Assembly (NCBI RefSeq): GCF_030246885.1
Contig: NZ_CP126739.1
Span: 3,162,001 to 3,226,000 of the forward strand
DNA length: 64,000 bases
DNA from: Microbacterium sp. zg-B185
GTDB lineage: Bacteria > Actinomycetota > Actinomycetes > Actinomycetales > Microbacteriaceae
Direction of reading: 5' to 3'
In this document: positions 10,401 through 18,728 of the stretch, piece after piece
Numbering within the stretch: the stretch's first letter is position 1
Layout of the letters: each line of letters opens with the position of its first letter
The notes under the pieces: generated by a model
What the model was told of the DNA's origin: nothing
Databases searched by the model: none
Seen by the model: the letters and a program-made list of their open reading frames with translations, nothing else
Position numbers and translations under genes: made by a program

Positions 10401-12005
10401 CTAGTTCAGGCCGAACAGATCGAGCGGGTGGGTGAGCCGCCACCACGCGCTCGGCGGTTCGATGTCGGCAGCCAGTTCGAGTGCCGTGCCCGTCGAATCC
10501 AGCGGACCGCGCACCGCGAGCGTGCCCACGGCGGCGCCCTTCTCGCGTGCGTCGCCCAGCGCGAAGTCGGTGGTGACGGCGCCGACACCGCCGTTCCACA
10601 GGATCACGCTCGCGTCGTCGTCCGTCACGATGGCGACGTTCTGACCCCACTCGGTGGTGACATGGCCGACGACCGTGCCCTTGGTCACCGACGGGACCGG
10701 CTGCAGAGCCAGCTCGACCTCGGAGTACAGGGTCCGCGACACGGCCAGCCGGACCTCGCCGTCCGGCTGCCCCAGGACCGCACTGTAGACGCGCACCGTC
10801 GTCTCGCCCACGACGATGTCCTTCGCCGAGAGCAGGCTGAAGGAGTCCAGCGAGCCCGTCTTGATCCCGACCACCCCGGCATCGGCCAGCAGTGCGTTGG
10901 TGTTGGTCACCAGTCCGGCGCCGGGCAACTCGACGGCCGGCTTGGCGACGATCTCGGCGATCACCGGATGCGCCATCGCGCGCTGGGCCAGCGCGATCAG
11001 CGCGTCCGGGCTGGCCGAATTGCGCGGGTCCAGCCCGGTCGGCTCCACGACGGTGACGCCGGGGACGCCGTGCGCGGCAAGCCAGGTGTTCGCGGCGCGC
11101 GCGAACACCGCGTCGTTGGGCCACAGCGCGCCGGCCAGTCGGTCGGCGTAGTTGTTGGCCGAGCCGATGAGCATGCCTTCGAGCATCTGGTATTCGGTGA
11201 GCGAGCCGCCCACCGGCACATCCAGCGCGGACTCGCCGTTCTCGCGGTATCCCCAGTACGCGTTGTTGTCCCGCGCCGTGAAGCGGAATTCCGGGCCCTG
11301 CTCGCCGAGCGCCAGCGGCATCTGGTCGAGCACCAGCAACGCTGTCACAACCTTCGTGATGCTCGCAATCGGGGCAGCCTCGACGGTGGAGGTGGCAAGG
11401 CCCTCGATGCCGGCGACGGCGACCGACGCGCTGCCCTCGGCGGGCCAGCTCAGCGCCGCGGCGGGCGCGGCGAGGGGTTGCACGTCCATCGCCTCCACCG
11501 TCGGCGCTACGGCGTGCAGCGGCCACAACAGCGTGGTGGCGGAGTACGCGCCCAGCACGAGTGCGATGATCGCGATGGGGAGCAGTACGCCGGCCCGCCA
11601 GAGCGAGCGGCGCGGCGCGTCTGCGAGCAGATCGGGTTCGACGACGACATACGGGGATGCCGGTACCTCGAGCGTGCGAGCGGCAGGAGGCGTCAGCACG
11701 AGCGTCCGCTCGTCCACCCACTCCAGTGCGGTCGGCCTGGCCGTCCGGGACGGGGCGGTCTGGCGCAGCGCGGCCGTCGTCGTCGGCCCGATCGGCGATC
11801 CCGCCGCGACGGCGGTCGAGGCGCCGACCGCGGGCGCCGGAGTGGACGAGGACGGAGGGCCGGCCGCCGTCACCTGGGCCAGAGCGCCCGACACGGCGAC
11901 GGTCGGGGGCGCGGCGGTCTCGGATGAGCCGTCGGCGTACCGGGCGTCACCGCGCTGCAGGCGCACGGAACGTCGCGTCGGTGCGGCGGCGTCGTCCGGA
12001 GTCAC
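10401..12005 (-). CDS. Membrane-anchored D-alanyl-D-alanine carboxypeptidase (peptidase S11)
   Basis: Low-molecular-weight penicillin-binding protein trimming the terminal D-Ala of peptidoglycan stem peptides outside the membrane. All three active-site motifs are present: SITK (Ser215, Lys218), SAN (282-284) and KTG (382-384). Instead of a cleavable signal peptide it has a roughly 135-residue Ala/Pro/Thr-rich N-terminal region followed by one transmembrane span (about 138-162), so a long disordered cytoplasmic tail is predicted. The 534-aa length is large for the family (about 400). The GTG start at 12005 lies 6 nt after TAATTT (12012-12017), consistent with leaderless initiation. Divergent from the thiamine-regulated ykoEDC operon. 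Confidence 0.88.
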   Translation of the reverse strand: MTPDDAAAPTRRSVRLQRGDARYADGSSETAAPPTVAVSGALAQVTAAGPPSSSTPAPAVGASTAVAAGSPIGPTTTAALRQTAPSRTARPTALEWVDERTLVLTPPAARTLEVPASPYVVVEPDLLADAPRRSLWRAGVLLPIAIIALVLGAYSATTLLWPLHAVAPTVEAMDVQPLAAPAAALSWPAEGSASVAVAGIEGLATSTVEAAPIASITKVVTALLVLDQMPLALGEQGPEFRFTARDNNAYWGYRENGESALDVPVGGSLTEYQMLEGMLIGSANNYADRLAGALWPNDAVFARAANTWLAAHGVPGVTVVEPTGLDPRNSASPDALIALAQRAMAHPVIAEIVAKPAVELPGAGLVTNTNALLADAGVVGIKTGSLDSFSLLSAKDIVVGETTVRVYSAVLGQPDGEVRLAVSRTLYSEVELALQPVPSVTKGTVVGHVTTEWGQNVAIVTDDDASVILWNGGVGAVTTDFALGDAREKGAAVGTLAVRGPLDSTGTALELAADIEPPSAWWRLTHPLDLFGLN

Positions 12006-12014
12006 TCGCCTAAA

Positions 12015-12043
12015 TTACCCCGTGTCGCGCCAGGCTATATACT
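12015..12043 (+). promoter_or_regulatory. Promoter of the ykoEDC operon
   Basis: TTACCC (12015-12020) and TATACT (12038-12043) with 17-bp spacing, just upstream of the TPP riboswitch. The -35 side overlaps the divergent -10 element of the carboxypeptidase gene. Confidence 0.6.
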
Positions 12044-12051
12044 CGGTGCGT

Positions 12052-12141
12052 CAACACGGGAGTCCGGTGTGCCGGGCTGAGAGGAAGCGAACACGCTTCG
12101 ACCGTCGAACCTGATCTGGGTAATGCCAGCGCAGGAAGGAG
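12052..12141 (+). promoter_or_regulatory. TPP riboswitch (THI box)
   Basis: The conserved cores are all visible: ACACGGGAG, GCTGAGA (12076-12082), GAACCTGATCTGG and TAATGCCAGCGCAGGAA. The variable P3 stem lies between GAGA and GACC. No terminator hairpin follows. The ribosome-binding site AAGGAG (12136-12141) abuts the 3' strand of the closing helix, only 7 nt before the TTG start, so control is probably by hiding the ribosome-binding site when thiamine pyrophosphate binds. Confidence 0.95.
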
Positions 12142-12148
12142 ATCTGCC

Positions 12149-12781
12149 TTGAGTACCACCACGTCCGCATCTCGCCCCGCACGCCGGGGTTTCTCGGGAA
12201 TCGTCTGGCGGTGGCGGGTCGTCGACATCGTCGTCGCCAGCGTCATCGCCGTCGCCTGCTCCCTGGTGTTCCTGCTCTGGAACGTGGGCTACGAAGCGCC
12301 CAGCGCACTGCTCAAGCCCCTGCTGCCCGGGCTGCAGGGACTCCTGGCCGGGCCTTGGCTGGTCGCCGGCGTTCTCGGCGCGCTGATCATCCGCAAACCC
12401 GGCGCGGCCCTGTACACCGAACTGGTCGCTTCGGTCATCTCCGCGCTCATCGGAAACCAGTGGGGGCCGCTGACGATCGCCTCCGGGCTGGTGCAGGGCC
12501 TGGGCGCCGAACTGGTGTTCCTGCTCTTCGCCTACGCGGTATGGCGGCTGCCGGTGGCGGTCCTCGCCGGCGCGGGCGCCGGACTGGCGTGCGGCATCAA
12601 TGACCGCATCCTCTGGTACGCCGGTGCCGACACGACTTTCACGATCGTGTACATCGTCGCAACCACCGTTTCGGGCGCTCTCATCGCCGGTGCCGGCTCG
12701 TGGTTCATCGCCCGCGGGCTCGCGGCAACCGGTGCTCTCGGCCGATTCGCCTCGGGCCGGGACACGACGCGGCGGGTCTGA
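12149..12781 (+). CDS. ykoE: ECF transporter S component YkoE
   Basis: Substrate-binding membrane subunit of a thiamine-precursor (hydroxymethylpyrimidine-type) energy-coupling-factor transporter. The 210-aa protein has about five hydrophobic spans and YkoE-like features (WRVVDIVVASVIAV near residue 22, LPGLQGLLAGPW and GNQWGPLTIASG segments). It starts at a TTG 7 nt after AAGGAG, directly downstream of the TPP riboswitch, which strongly supports the substrate class. It heads the ykoE-ykoD-ykoC operon. Confidence 0.9.
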   Translation: MSTTTSASRPARRGFSGIVWRWRVVDIVVASVIAVACSLVFLLWNVGYEAPSALLKPLLPGLQGLLAGPWLVAGVLGALIIRKPGAALYTELVASVISALIGNQWGPLTIASGLVQGLGAELVFLLFAYAVWRLPVAVLAGAGAGLACGINDRILWYAGADTTFTIVYIVATTVSGALIAGAGSWFIARGLAATGALGRFASGRDTTRRV

Positions 12782-12796
12782 CGTGGCACTGCTCAC

Positions 12797-14290
12797 GTGA
12801 CGGCGGGGGCGGACGGCGGCCTTCCCGCGGCGATCGAGGCGCGCGGGTGGGGCTGGCGCTACGCGACGCGCCTGCGGTGGGCACTGCGCGACATCTCGTT
12901 CCGGATCGAGCCGGGAGAGCATGTCCTGCTGCTGGGCGCATCCGGCTCCGGCAAGTCGACGCTGCTGCACGCGCTGGCCGGGGTGCTCGGCGGCGACGAT
13001 GAGGGCGAGCACACCGGGGAACTGACGGTGGCGGGTGCGCCGGCGAGCCGGGCGCGGGGTGCCGCGGGCATGGTCCTGCAGGATCCGGACAGCCAGGCGA
13101 TCCTCGCCCGGGTGGGCGATGATGTCGCGTTCGGCTGCGAGAACCTCGGTGTCCCGCGCTCGCAGATCTGGCCGCGGGTGCGCGCGGCCATGGACGCGGT
13201 GGGGCTGGATGTGCCGCTGGATCGGTCGACGTCGACGCTGTCGGGCGGACAGAAGCAGCGGCTCGCGCTGGCCGGTGTCCTCGCCATGCAGCCCGGTGTC
13301 ATCCTGTTGGACGAGCCGACCGCCAACCTGGATCCGGCCGGCGTCGTCGAGGTGCGCGATGCGGTCGAGCGCGCGCTGGCGGCGACCGGCGCAACTCTCG
13401 TCGTGGTCGAGCACCGGCTGGACGTGTGGCTGCCGCTCGTCGATCGGGTCTTGGTCGTGGGCGCGTCCGCGTCCGGTGAGCAGGGGATCCTCGCGGACGG
13501 CACGCCCGATGCGGTCCTGCGCGCGCGGGGCGACGAGCTCGCCGCGGGCGGGGTCTGGGTTCCCGGCATCCCCCCGGCCTTCCCGCCGCCTCCCGCGCGG
13601 CGAGCGGGATCCACGCTCCTGACGGCGGAGTCGCTGGCGGTCTCCCGGGTGCGCGGCACCAGGGTGGCCGGACCTGTCGATCTGGAGGTCAGGGCCGGTG
13701 AGGTGCTCGGAATCGTCGGCCCCAACGGCGCAGGAAAGTCCACCCTCGGGTTGACGCTCGCGGGGCTCATCCCTGCCGAGTCCGGGCGGGTGGCGGCATC
13801 CGCACGTCTGTCCGCAGGGGTGCCGGGCGACCCCATCGCGTGGCCCTCTCGCGCGCTGCTGACCCGGATCGGGACCGTCTTCCAAGACCCCGAGCACCAG
13901 CTGCTGACCACCACCGTCCGGGCCGAGCTGGAGGTCGGTCCTCGCGCGCTCGCACTGCCTGCGGCCGAGATCGCCGCGCGGGTGGACGAGCTGCTCGAAC
14001 GGCTGCGCCTGGCCCCGCTCGCGGATGCGAATCCGTACACGCTGTCGGGGGGAGAGAAGCGGCGGCTCACGGTCGCCGCGATGCTGGCGACGCGTCCACG
14101 GGTCCTGGTGCTGGATGAGCCCACTTTCGGGCAGGATGCCGCGACCTGGGCCGAGCTCGTCGACATCATCGCGCGCCTGCGCGATGGCTCGGACGGGGAC
14201 GAGGGTGCCGCCGTGGTCGCGATCACGCATGATCAGACGGTGCTGGAAGCCCTGCATGCGCGGCGGTTCACCGTGGGCGGTGCCGGGTGA
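12797..14290 (+). CDS. ykoD: ECF transporter dual ATPase YkoD
   Basis: Energy-coupling ATPase subunit with two ABC domains fused in one 497-aa chain. Domain 1 has Walker A GASGSGKST (47-55), signature LSGGQKQR and Walker B VILLDEPT. Domain 2 has Walker A GPNGAGKST (about 308-316), signature LSGGEKRR and Walker B VLVLDEPT. It powers uptake through YkoE and YkoC. The GTG start lies 15 bp after ykoE and the stop overlaps the ykoC start by 4 nt (GTGA), so the operon is translationally coupled. Confidence 0.93.
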   Translation: MTAGADGGLPAAIEARGWGWRYATRLRWALRDISFRIEPGEHVLLLGASGSGKSTLLHALAGVLGGDDEGEHTGELTVAGAPASRARGAAGMVLQDPDSQAILARVGDDVAFGCENLGVPRSQIWPRVRAAMDAVGLDVPLDRSTSTLSGGQKQRLALAGVLAMQPGVILLDEPTANLDPAGVVEVRDAVERALAATGATLVVVEHRLDVWLPLVDRVLVVGASASGEQGILADGTPDAVLRARGDELAAGGVWVPGIPPAFPPPPARRAGSTLLTAESLAVSRVRGTRVAGPVDLEVRAGEVLGIVGPNGAGKSTLGLTLAGLIPAESGRVAASARLSAGVPGDPIAWPSRALLTRIGTVFQDPEHQLLTTTVRAELEVGPRALALPAAEIAARVDELLERLRLAPLADANPYTLSGGEKRRLTVAAMLATRPRVLVLDEPTFGQDAATWAELVDIIARLRDGSDGDEGAAVVAITHDQTVLEALHARRFTVGGAG

Positions 14291-15075
14291 CGGTGACCGA
14301 CCGGCCGGCCCGGTCAGGGCCGATCGCCGGCCTCAACCCCGTCGCCAAGCTCGGCGCGGCGCTGCTGATCGCGGTGCCGCTCGTGCTGACCATCGACCCG
14401 GTCTCGGCCGCGGTCGCGCTGCTGCTGGAGCTGCCGCTGCTGCTGGCGGCCGGGCTGCGTCCGCGGGAGTTCTGGCTGCGGACCATCCCGATCTGGGTCG
14501 CCGCGCCGCTGGCGGCGGTCACGATCGCCCTGTACGGCGCGTCCAGCGGCGAGGTGTACCTCGAATGGTTCGTGGTCCGCATCAGCGAAGGCTCCCTGAT
14601 GCTCGCCCTGGCCACGTTCTTCCGTGTGCTGGCGATCGGTCTGCCCGCCGTCGTTCTGTTCGTCACGGTGGATCCGACGGACTTGGCGGACGGCCTCTCC
14701 CAGCTGCTGAAGCTCCCGGCGCGGTTCGTGCTGGGGGCTCTGGCCGGTATGCGCCTGCTGGGCCTGCTCACCGACGACTGGCGCGCGCTCGCCCTGGCCC
14801 GGCGTGCCCGCGGCGTCGCCGACAGCGGAAGAGTGCGCAGGGTCGTGGGAATGGCGTTCGCGCTGTTCGTCCTCTCGATCCGGCGGGGATCGACGTTGGC
14901 CACGGCGATGGAGGCCCGCGGCTTCGGCGGGAGCGAGTCGCGCACCTGGGCGCGGGAGTCGCGATTCGGCTGGCGCGAATGGATGCTGCTGGCCGTCGGA
15001 GCCGCGATCTCGGCGACCGCGGTGGCGGTGGCAGTGCTGACCGGGTCGTGGAATTTCATCCTCGGTCCGGTGTAG
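14287..15075 (+). CDS. ykoC: ECF transporter T component YkoC
   Basis: Membrane-spanning coupling subunit (CbiQ/EcfT family) of the thiamine-precursor transporter. The 262-aa protein starts with NPVAKLGAALLI and has about six hydrophobic spans. The conserved T-component cytoplasmic motifs are visible as ALARRARGV (about 175-183) and AMEARGFGG (about 206-214), which contact the ATPases. GTG start overlaps the ykoD stop. Its 3' end converges on the APH-like gene. Confidence 0.92.
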   Translation: MTVTDRPARSGPIAGLNPVAKLGAALLIAVPLVLTIDPVSAAVALLLELPLLLAAGLRPREFWLRTIPIWVAAPLAAVTIALYGASSGEVYLEWFVVRISEGSLMLALATFFRVLAIGLPAVVLFVTVDPTDLADGLSQLLKLPARFVLGALAGMRLLGLLTDDWRALALARRARGVADSGRVRRVVGMAFALFVLSIRRGSTLATAMEARGFGGSESRTWARESRFGWREWMLLAVGAAISATAVAVAVLTGSWNFILGPV

Positions 15076-15080
15076 CCGCC

Positions 15081-15854
15081 TCATGTCGCGTCCCACAGCT
15101 CCCGGTAGTACGCGAGGCGGGTCGGATCCGGTGCGACGCCGTACGCCTCGATGAGCGCGTCCTCCCACCCGGGACCGTAGTTCCACACCGTGCTCATCGC
15201 CGCCACGGCGATGTCGGCCCAGCGGTCGCCCACCCCCAGCGCACCGAGATCCACGTGCGCCGTCCACCGCCCATCGTCTCCGACGAGTGTGTTCGGGCAG
15301 CAGGCGTCGCCGTGGCAGACGACGAGCCGGTCGACCGGCGGCGGGTGGTGGAGCGCGTCGGGCACCCGGATGCCGCGCATGGCGGCGTTCGCGATTCGCG
15401 CGGGCACATCCCACACAAAGGGGCAGAGCCGGACCGGCAGGGCGTCGTGGAACGCCCGGAGCCCCGCCCCCACCGCGGCCACGGCCGTCGCGGGATCGGC
15501 GAGCCACCGCGGCGTCACCGCCGAGAGCCCGGGCAGCGCCACCGTCACCATCCACTCCTGGGTCGCGTCGCCGCCCAGCTCGAGTACTCGCGGCACCGAT
15601 GTATACGCCGACGCCCACCTCAGTCGCGCCGCTTCATCGCGAAACGAGGTCTCCGCATTGCGGGGGCCGAACTTGATGACCCGGTCATCGTCGGTGCGGA
15701 AGGTCACTCCGCCGATCTCGTTCCGCCACAGGGGCACCAGCCCGGCGCCGCGGGCGAGGATCCGCACGCGGGCGGGCGGCGGGAGCTGCGCGCCGGTGGC
15801 CGCACCCGGATCAACGCCACGGGGATCGCCCGCCCAGAACGGTCGCTGAGGCAT
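15081..15854 (-). CDS. APH(3')-like aminoglycoside phosphotransferase family protein
   Basis: 257-aa kinase of the aminoglycoside phosphotransferase fold. It has the Brenner motif VVCHGDACCPNTL (His181, catalytic Asp183, Asn188) and a metal-binding HVDLGALGVGDRWADIA segment, closest in pattern to APH(3') enzymes. Length is near the usual 264 aa. The substrate cannot be told from sequence; many chromosomal members in soil actinobacteria have no proven resistance role. The ATG at 15854 lies 6 nt after CAGGAT, a weak -10 element, suggesting leaderless initiation. Upstream in-frame codons up to 16013 look non-coding. Confidence 0.8.
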   Translation of the reverse strand: MPQRPFWAGDPRGVDPGAATGAQLPPPARVRILARGAGLVPLWRNEIGGVTFRTDDDRVIKFGPRNAETSFRDEAARLRWASAYTSVPRVLELGGDATQEWMVTVALPGLSAVTPRWLADPATAVAAVGAGLRAFHDALPVRLCPFVWDVPARIANAAMRGIRVPDALHHPPPVDRLVVCHGDACCPNTLVGDDGRWTAHVDLGALGVGDRWADIAVAAMSTVWNYGPGWEDALIEAYGVAPDPTRLAYYRELWDAT

Positions 15855-15981
15855 GCACCCATCCTGCCCCGCCGACCGCCCCGGCCGGGGAGGCGTCGAT
15901 GCTGATCCGCTGCACTGCGCGGCCGGGGGACCTGCGGGTAGCCTGAGACGCGCGATCGCCGTTTCCGGCGGTGACCGCGAA

Positions 15982-15996
15982 TGGAACTCGGTTCCA
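15982..15996. promoter_or_regulatory. Palindromic operator candidate before the SDR-crotonase genes
   Basis: Perfect inverted repeat TGGAAC-TCG-GTTCCA. It lies just upstream of a TATGCT -10 candidate at 15999-16004, in the spacer between -35 and -10, where a dimeric repressor would block transcription of the SDR gene at 16052. Confidence 0.5.
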
Positions 15997-16051
15997 CCTA
16001 TGCTGGGACGCAATGCCGTCCGCGGCGCGCCGCGGGTTCGAAGGAGAGCAC

Positions 16052-16834
16052 ATGGACATCACGGGCGCCTCCGCCCTCGTGACCGGCGGTGCGAGCGGGC
16101 TCGGGCTCGCGACCGCCCGCCGGTTGGCCGCAGCCGGCGCAGCGGTGACGATCCTCGACCTGCCCTCGTCCGCTGGCGCGGACGTGGCCGCAGAACTCGG
16201 CGGCGCATTCGCGCCGGCCGATGTGACCAGCCCCGAAGAGGTGGCCGCGGCCGTGAGCGTGGCCGCCGCCGGAGGTCCGCTGCGGGTTCTGGTCAACTGC
16301 GCCGGGATCGCCCCGCCCGCGAAGGTCCTCGACCGGGAGGGGACACCGACGCCACTGGACGCCTTCGAGCGCATCGTCCGCGTCAACCTGATCGGCACGT
16401 ACAACGTGATCGCCCAGGCATCCGCTGTCATGTCGCGCACGGAGCCCTTCGCCGCGGGCGGCGACTCGGCGCTCGTAGCAGACCGCGGCGTCATCATCAA
16501 CACCGCGAGCGTGGCCGCCTTCGACGGCCAGATCGGGCAGCCGGCCTACTCGGCCAGCAAGGGCGGCGTGCACGCGATGACGCTGCCGATAGCTCGGGAA
16601 CTCGCCCGCTACGGCATCCGCGTGGTGACGATCGCTCCGGGGATCATGGAGACGCCGATGCTCGCGTCGCTGCCGCAGGCCGCCCAGGACTCGCTCGGCG
16701 CGCAGGTGCCGTACCCGGCGCGGCTGGGACGGCCCGACGAATACGCGCGACTGGTGCTGGCGATCGTGGAGAACGACTACCTCAACGGCGAGACCATCCG
16801 CCTGGACGGTGCGATCCGCATGGCACCCAGATGA
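16052..16834 (+). CDS. SDR-family 3-hydroxyacyl-CoA dehydrogenase-like
   Basis: 260-aa short-chain dehydrogenase. NAD-binding TGGASGLG (about 10-17), NCAG and catalytic YSASK (Tyr and Lys of YxxxK) are present. The overall pattern, including [20 protein letters not shown] and [10 protein letters not shown], resembles the type-10 17-beta-HSD/3-hydroxyacyl-CoA dehydrogenase group. It is followed by a crotonase gene, supporting a role in fatty-acyl-CoA or branched acyl-CoA oxidation. The ATG at 16052 has AAGGAG at 16041-16046. The stop codon overlaps a tiny ORF (see findings). Confidence 0.88.
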   Translation: MDITGASALVTGGASGLGLATARRLAAAGAAVTILDLPSSAGADVAAELGGAFAPADVTSPEEVAAAVSVAAAGGPLRVLVNCAGIAPPAKVLDREGTPTPLDAFERIVRVNLIGTYNVIAQASAVMSRTEPFAAGGDSALVADRGVIINTASVAAFDGQIGQPAYSASKGGVHAMTLPIARELARYGIRVVTIAPGIMETPMLASLPQAAQDSLGAQVPYPARLGRPDEYARLVLAIVENDYLNGETIRLDGAIRMAPR

Positions 16835-16863
16835 TCTGCACGGCACCCAGCTAAGGAGCCCAC

Positions 16864-17646
16864 ATGTCCGAACCCATCCTGTTCTCCGTCGATGACGGTC
16901 TCGGCCGCATCACCCTCAACCGCCCGGCGCGGCTCAACGCCTTCGACGAGGCGACCGCGCGGGCGTGGGAGCGGATCACCGCAGAGGTCGTCGACCGTGA
17001 CGACGTCGGGGCGATCCTGCTGGATGCCGAGGGCCCCTCCTTCTGCGCGGGCGGCGACGTTCTGTCGATGGCCGCCGGCGGCTTCTCGGCGGACGGCATC
17101 GCCGAGCTGGCCGGAGTGATCAACCGCGGCATCCTGTCGCTGACCGAATCCTCCAAGCCCGTCGTCGCGGCCGCTCAGGGCACCACCGCCGGCGGCGGCC
17201 TGGGCATCCTGCTCGCCTCCGACTACGCGGTCGTCGGGGAGGACTCCCGGATCGGGAGTCTGTACGCGAACATGGGGCTCACCCCCGATCTGTCCGTCAC
17301 CGCCCAGCTGGGTCGCGCGGTCGGACAGCGCCGCGCCCTGCAGCTCGTGCTGCAGGATCGGCTGCTCAGCGCCGCCGAAGCGGTGGAGTGGGGTCTGGTG
17401 GCCGAAGCCGTCGCCCCCGACCAGGTGCGGCCGCGCGCCGAGGCCGTCGCGCGCTTCTGGCTTGCCGGCGCCGGCGCGGCATACGGGCAGGCCAAGCGCC
17501 TGGTCCGCACCGCGCCCGAACGCACGGTGGTCGCGCAGCTCGAGGACGAGGCCCGCACGATCGGGGCCGCCCTGGCGACGCCGGATGCCCAGGCCCGCGT
17601 CGCGGCTTTCGCCGCGGCATCCCGCACCTCCGCCCCCCGCCCATGA
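16864..17646 (+). CDS. Crotonase-fold enoyl-CoA isomerase (PaaG-like)
   Basis: 260-aa crotonase-superfamily protein with oxyanion motifs FCAGGDV (about 60-66) and AGGGLGILLASD (109-120). The two glutamates that activate water in true hydratases are absent: the first position reads GGGLG and the second YANMG. An Asp (D142, in GLTPD) sits where PaaG-type isomerases carry theirs. I therefore favour a double-bond isomerase over a hydratase. Ribosome-binding site AAGGAG at 16853-16858. It follows the SDR by 29 bp and probably shares its operon. Confidence 0.82.
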   Translation: MSEPILFSVDDGLGRITLNRPARLNAFDEATARAWERITAEVVDRDDVGAILLDAEGPSFCAGGDVLSMAAGGFSADGIAELAGVINRGILSLTESSKPVVAAAQGTTAGGGLGILLASDYAVVGEDSRIGSLYANMGLTPDLSVTAQLGRAVGQRRALQLVLQDRLLSAAEAVEWGLVAEAVAPDQVRPRAEAVARFWLAGAGAAYGQAKRLVRTAPERTVVAQLEDEARTIGAALATPDAQARVAAFAAASRTSAPRP

Positions 17647-17657
17647 CCTGACCTGCG

Positions 17658-17708
17658 TGTCCCACTTTCTGTTGCCCGGGGGCCGGGCAGCCGACAACAA
17701 GTGGGACA
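17658..17708. terminator. Long intergenic hairpin
   Basis: Outer arms TGTCCCACTT (17658-17667) and AAGTGGGACA (17699-17708) pair perfectly over 10 bp. An inner TGCCCGG-GGG-CCGGGCA stem pairs over 7 bp. It starts 12 bp after the crotonase stop, so it may end that transcript, although it lacks a U tract. Confidence 0.6.
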
Positions 17709-17769
17709 TGCAACCCAGACCCCGGCATCACCGGGCGTCGAGCCTCCGCCCCTGACCGAAGGACGACCG

Positions 17770-18606
17770 ATGACAGACAAGCCCCTGGCCGGCAAGACGA
17801 TCCTGATGTCCGGCGGCAGCCGCGGCATCGGTCTGGCGATCGCCCTGCGCGCCGCCGCGGACGGCGCGAACATCGCGCTGCTGGCCAAGACCGACTCCCC
17901 GCACCCGAAGCTCGAGGGCACCGTCCACACGGCGGCGGAGCAGATCCGTGCGGCCGGGGGCAACGCGCTGCCGATCGTCGGCGACGTGCGCAACGACGAT
18001 GACATCACCGAGGCGGTGCTGAAGACCCAGGGGGAGTTCGGCGGGATCGACATCGTGGTGAACAACGCCAGCGTCATCGACCTGTCGCGTTCGCTCGATC
18101 TGACCGCGAAGAAGTACGACCTCATGCAGGACGTGAACGTGCGCGGCACCTTCATGCTGTCGCAGGCGGCGGTGCCGATCCTGCGCGCCGCCGAGAACCC
18201 GCACATCCTCTCGCTGTCCCCGCCGCTGAACCTGGATCCGAAGTGGCTCGGCGCGCACACCGGCTACACGCTGGCCAAGTACGGCATGACGATGGTGACC
18301 CTCGGATTCGCCGCCGAGTTCGCCACGGACGGGATCGCGGCCAACACGCTCTGGCCGCGGACGACCATCGCCACCGCCGCCGTGCAGAACCTGCTCGGCG
18401 GCGAGCAGGTCATGGCAGCGAGCCGCACGCCCCGGATCTACGCGGATGCCGCGTACGAGGTGCTCACCCGCCCGGCGCGCGAGTACACCGGACAGACCCT
18501 CATCGTCGAGGACGTGCTCACGGATGCCGGGATAACCGACTTCGCGCTGTACGCGGCCGTGCCGGGAACCCCCGACGAGCGCCTGTTCCCGGACATCTTC
18601 CTGTAG
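17770..18606 (+). CDS. SDR-family oxidoreductase (HSDL2-like)
   Basis: 278-aa short-chain dehydrogenase with NAD(P)-binding SGGSRGIG (about 14-21), NNAS and catalytic YTLAK. The unusual ILSLSPPLNLDPKW segment and the ADAAYEVLTRPAREYTG region match the hydroxysteroid-dehydrogenase-like-2 (HSDL2) group, whose substrate is undefined. Start at 17770 has GAAGGA about 7 nt upstream. The intergenic hairpin separates it from the preceding crotonase. Confidence 0.85.
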   Translation: MTDKPLAGKTILMSGGSRGIGLAIALRAAADGANIALLAKTDSPHPKLEGTVHTAAEQIRAAGGNALPIVGDVRNDDDITEAVLKTQGEFGGIDIVVNNASVIDLSRSLDLTAKKYDLMQDVNVRGTFMLSQAAVPILRAAENPHILSLSPPLNLDPKWLGAHTGYTLAKYGMTMVTLGFAAEFATDGIAANTLWPRTTIATAAVQNLLGGEQVMAASRTPRIYADAAYEVLTRPAREYTGQTLIVEDVLTDAGITDFALYAAVPGTPDERLFPDIFL

Positions 18607-18728
18607 CCCCGCGCGCCCGCTGCCGGCGGCGAGACCGGATACCTGCCGCGAGACAGGGGTGAACGCGCTGGGTTTCGCGGCGCCCATCCGCTCTCGCGGA
18701 GCCGGGCCGGGCGACGTAGGGTGTCGGC

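Noticed and set aside
12052..12141. Riboswitch with transcription terminator control
   Set aside because: No terminator stem or U run lies between the aptamer and the TTG; the ribosome-binding site is at the closing helix, so translational control fits better.
12035..14257. 740-codon minus-strand frame opposite ykoE and ykoD
   Set aside because: Antisense of a clear dual ABC ATPase; no motifs; covers the riboswitch.
15855..16013. N-terminal extension of the APH-like kinase to 16013
   Set aside because: The added residues look like translated non-coding DNA and cross the palindrome and promoter of the divergent SDR gene; the kinase fold begins after 15854.
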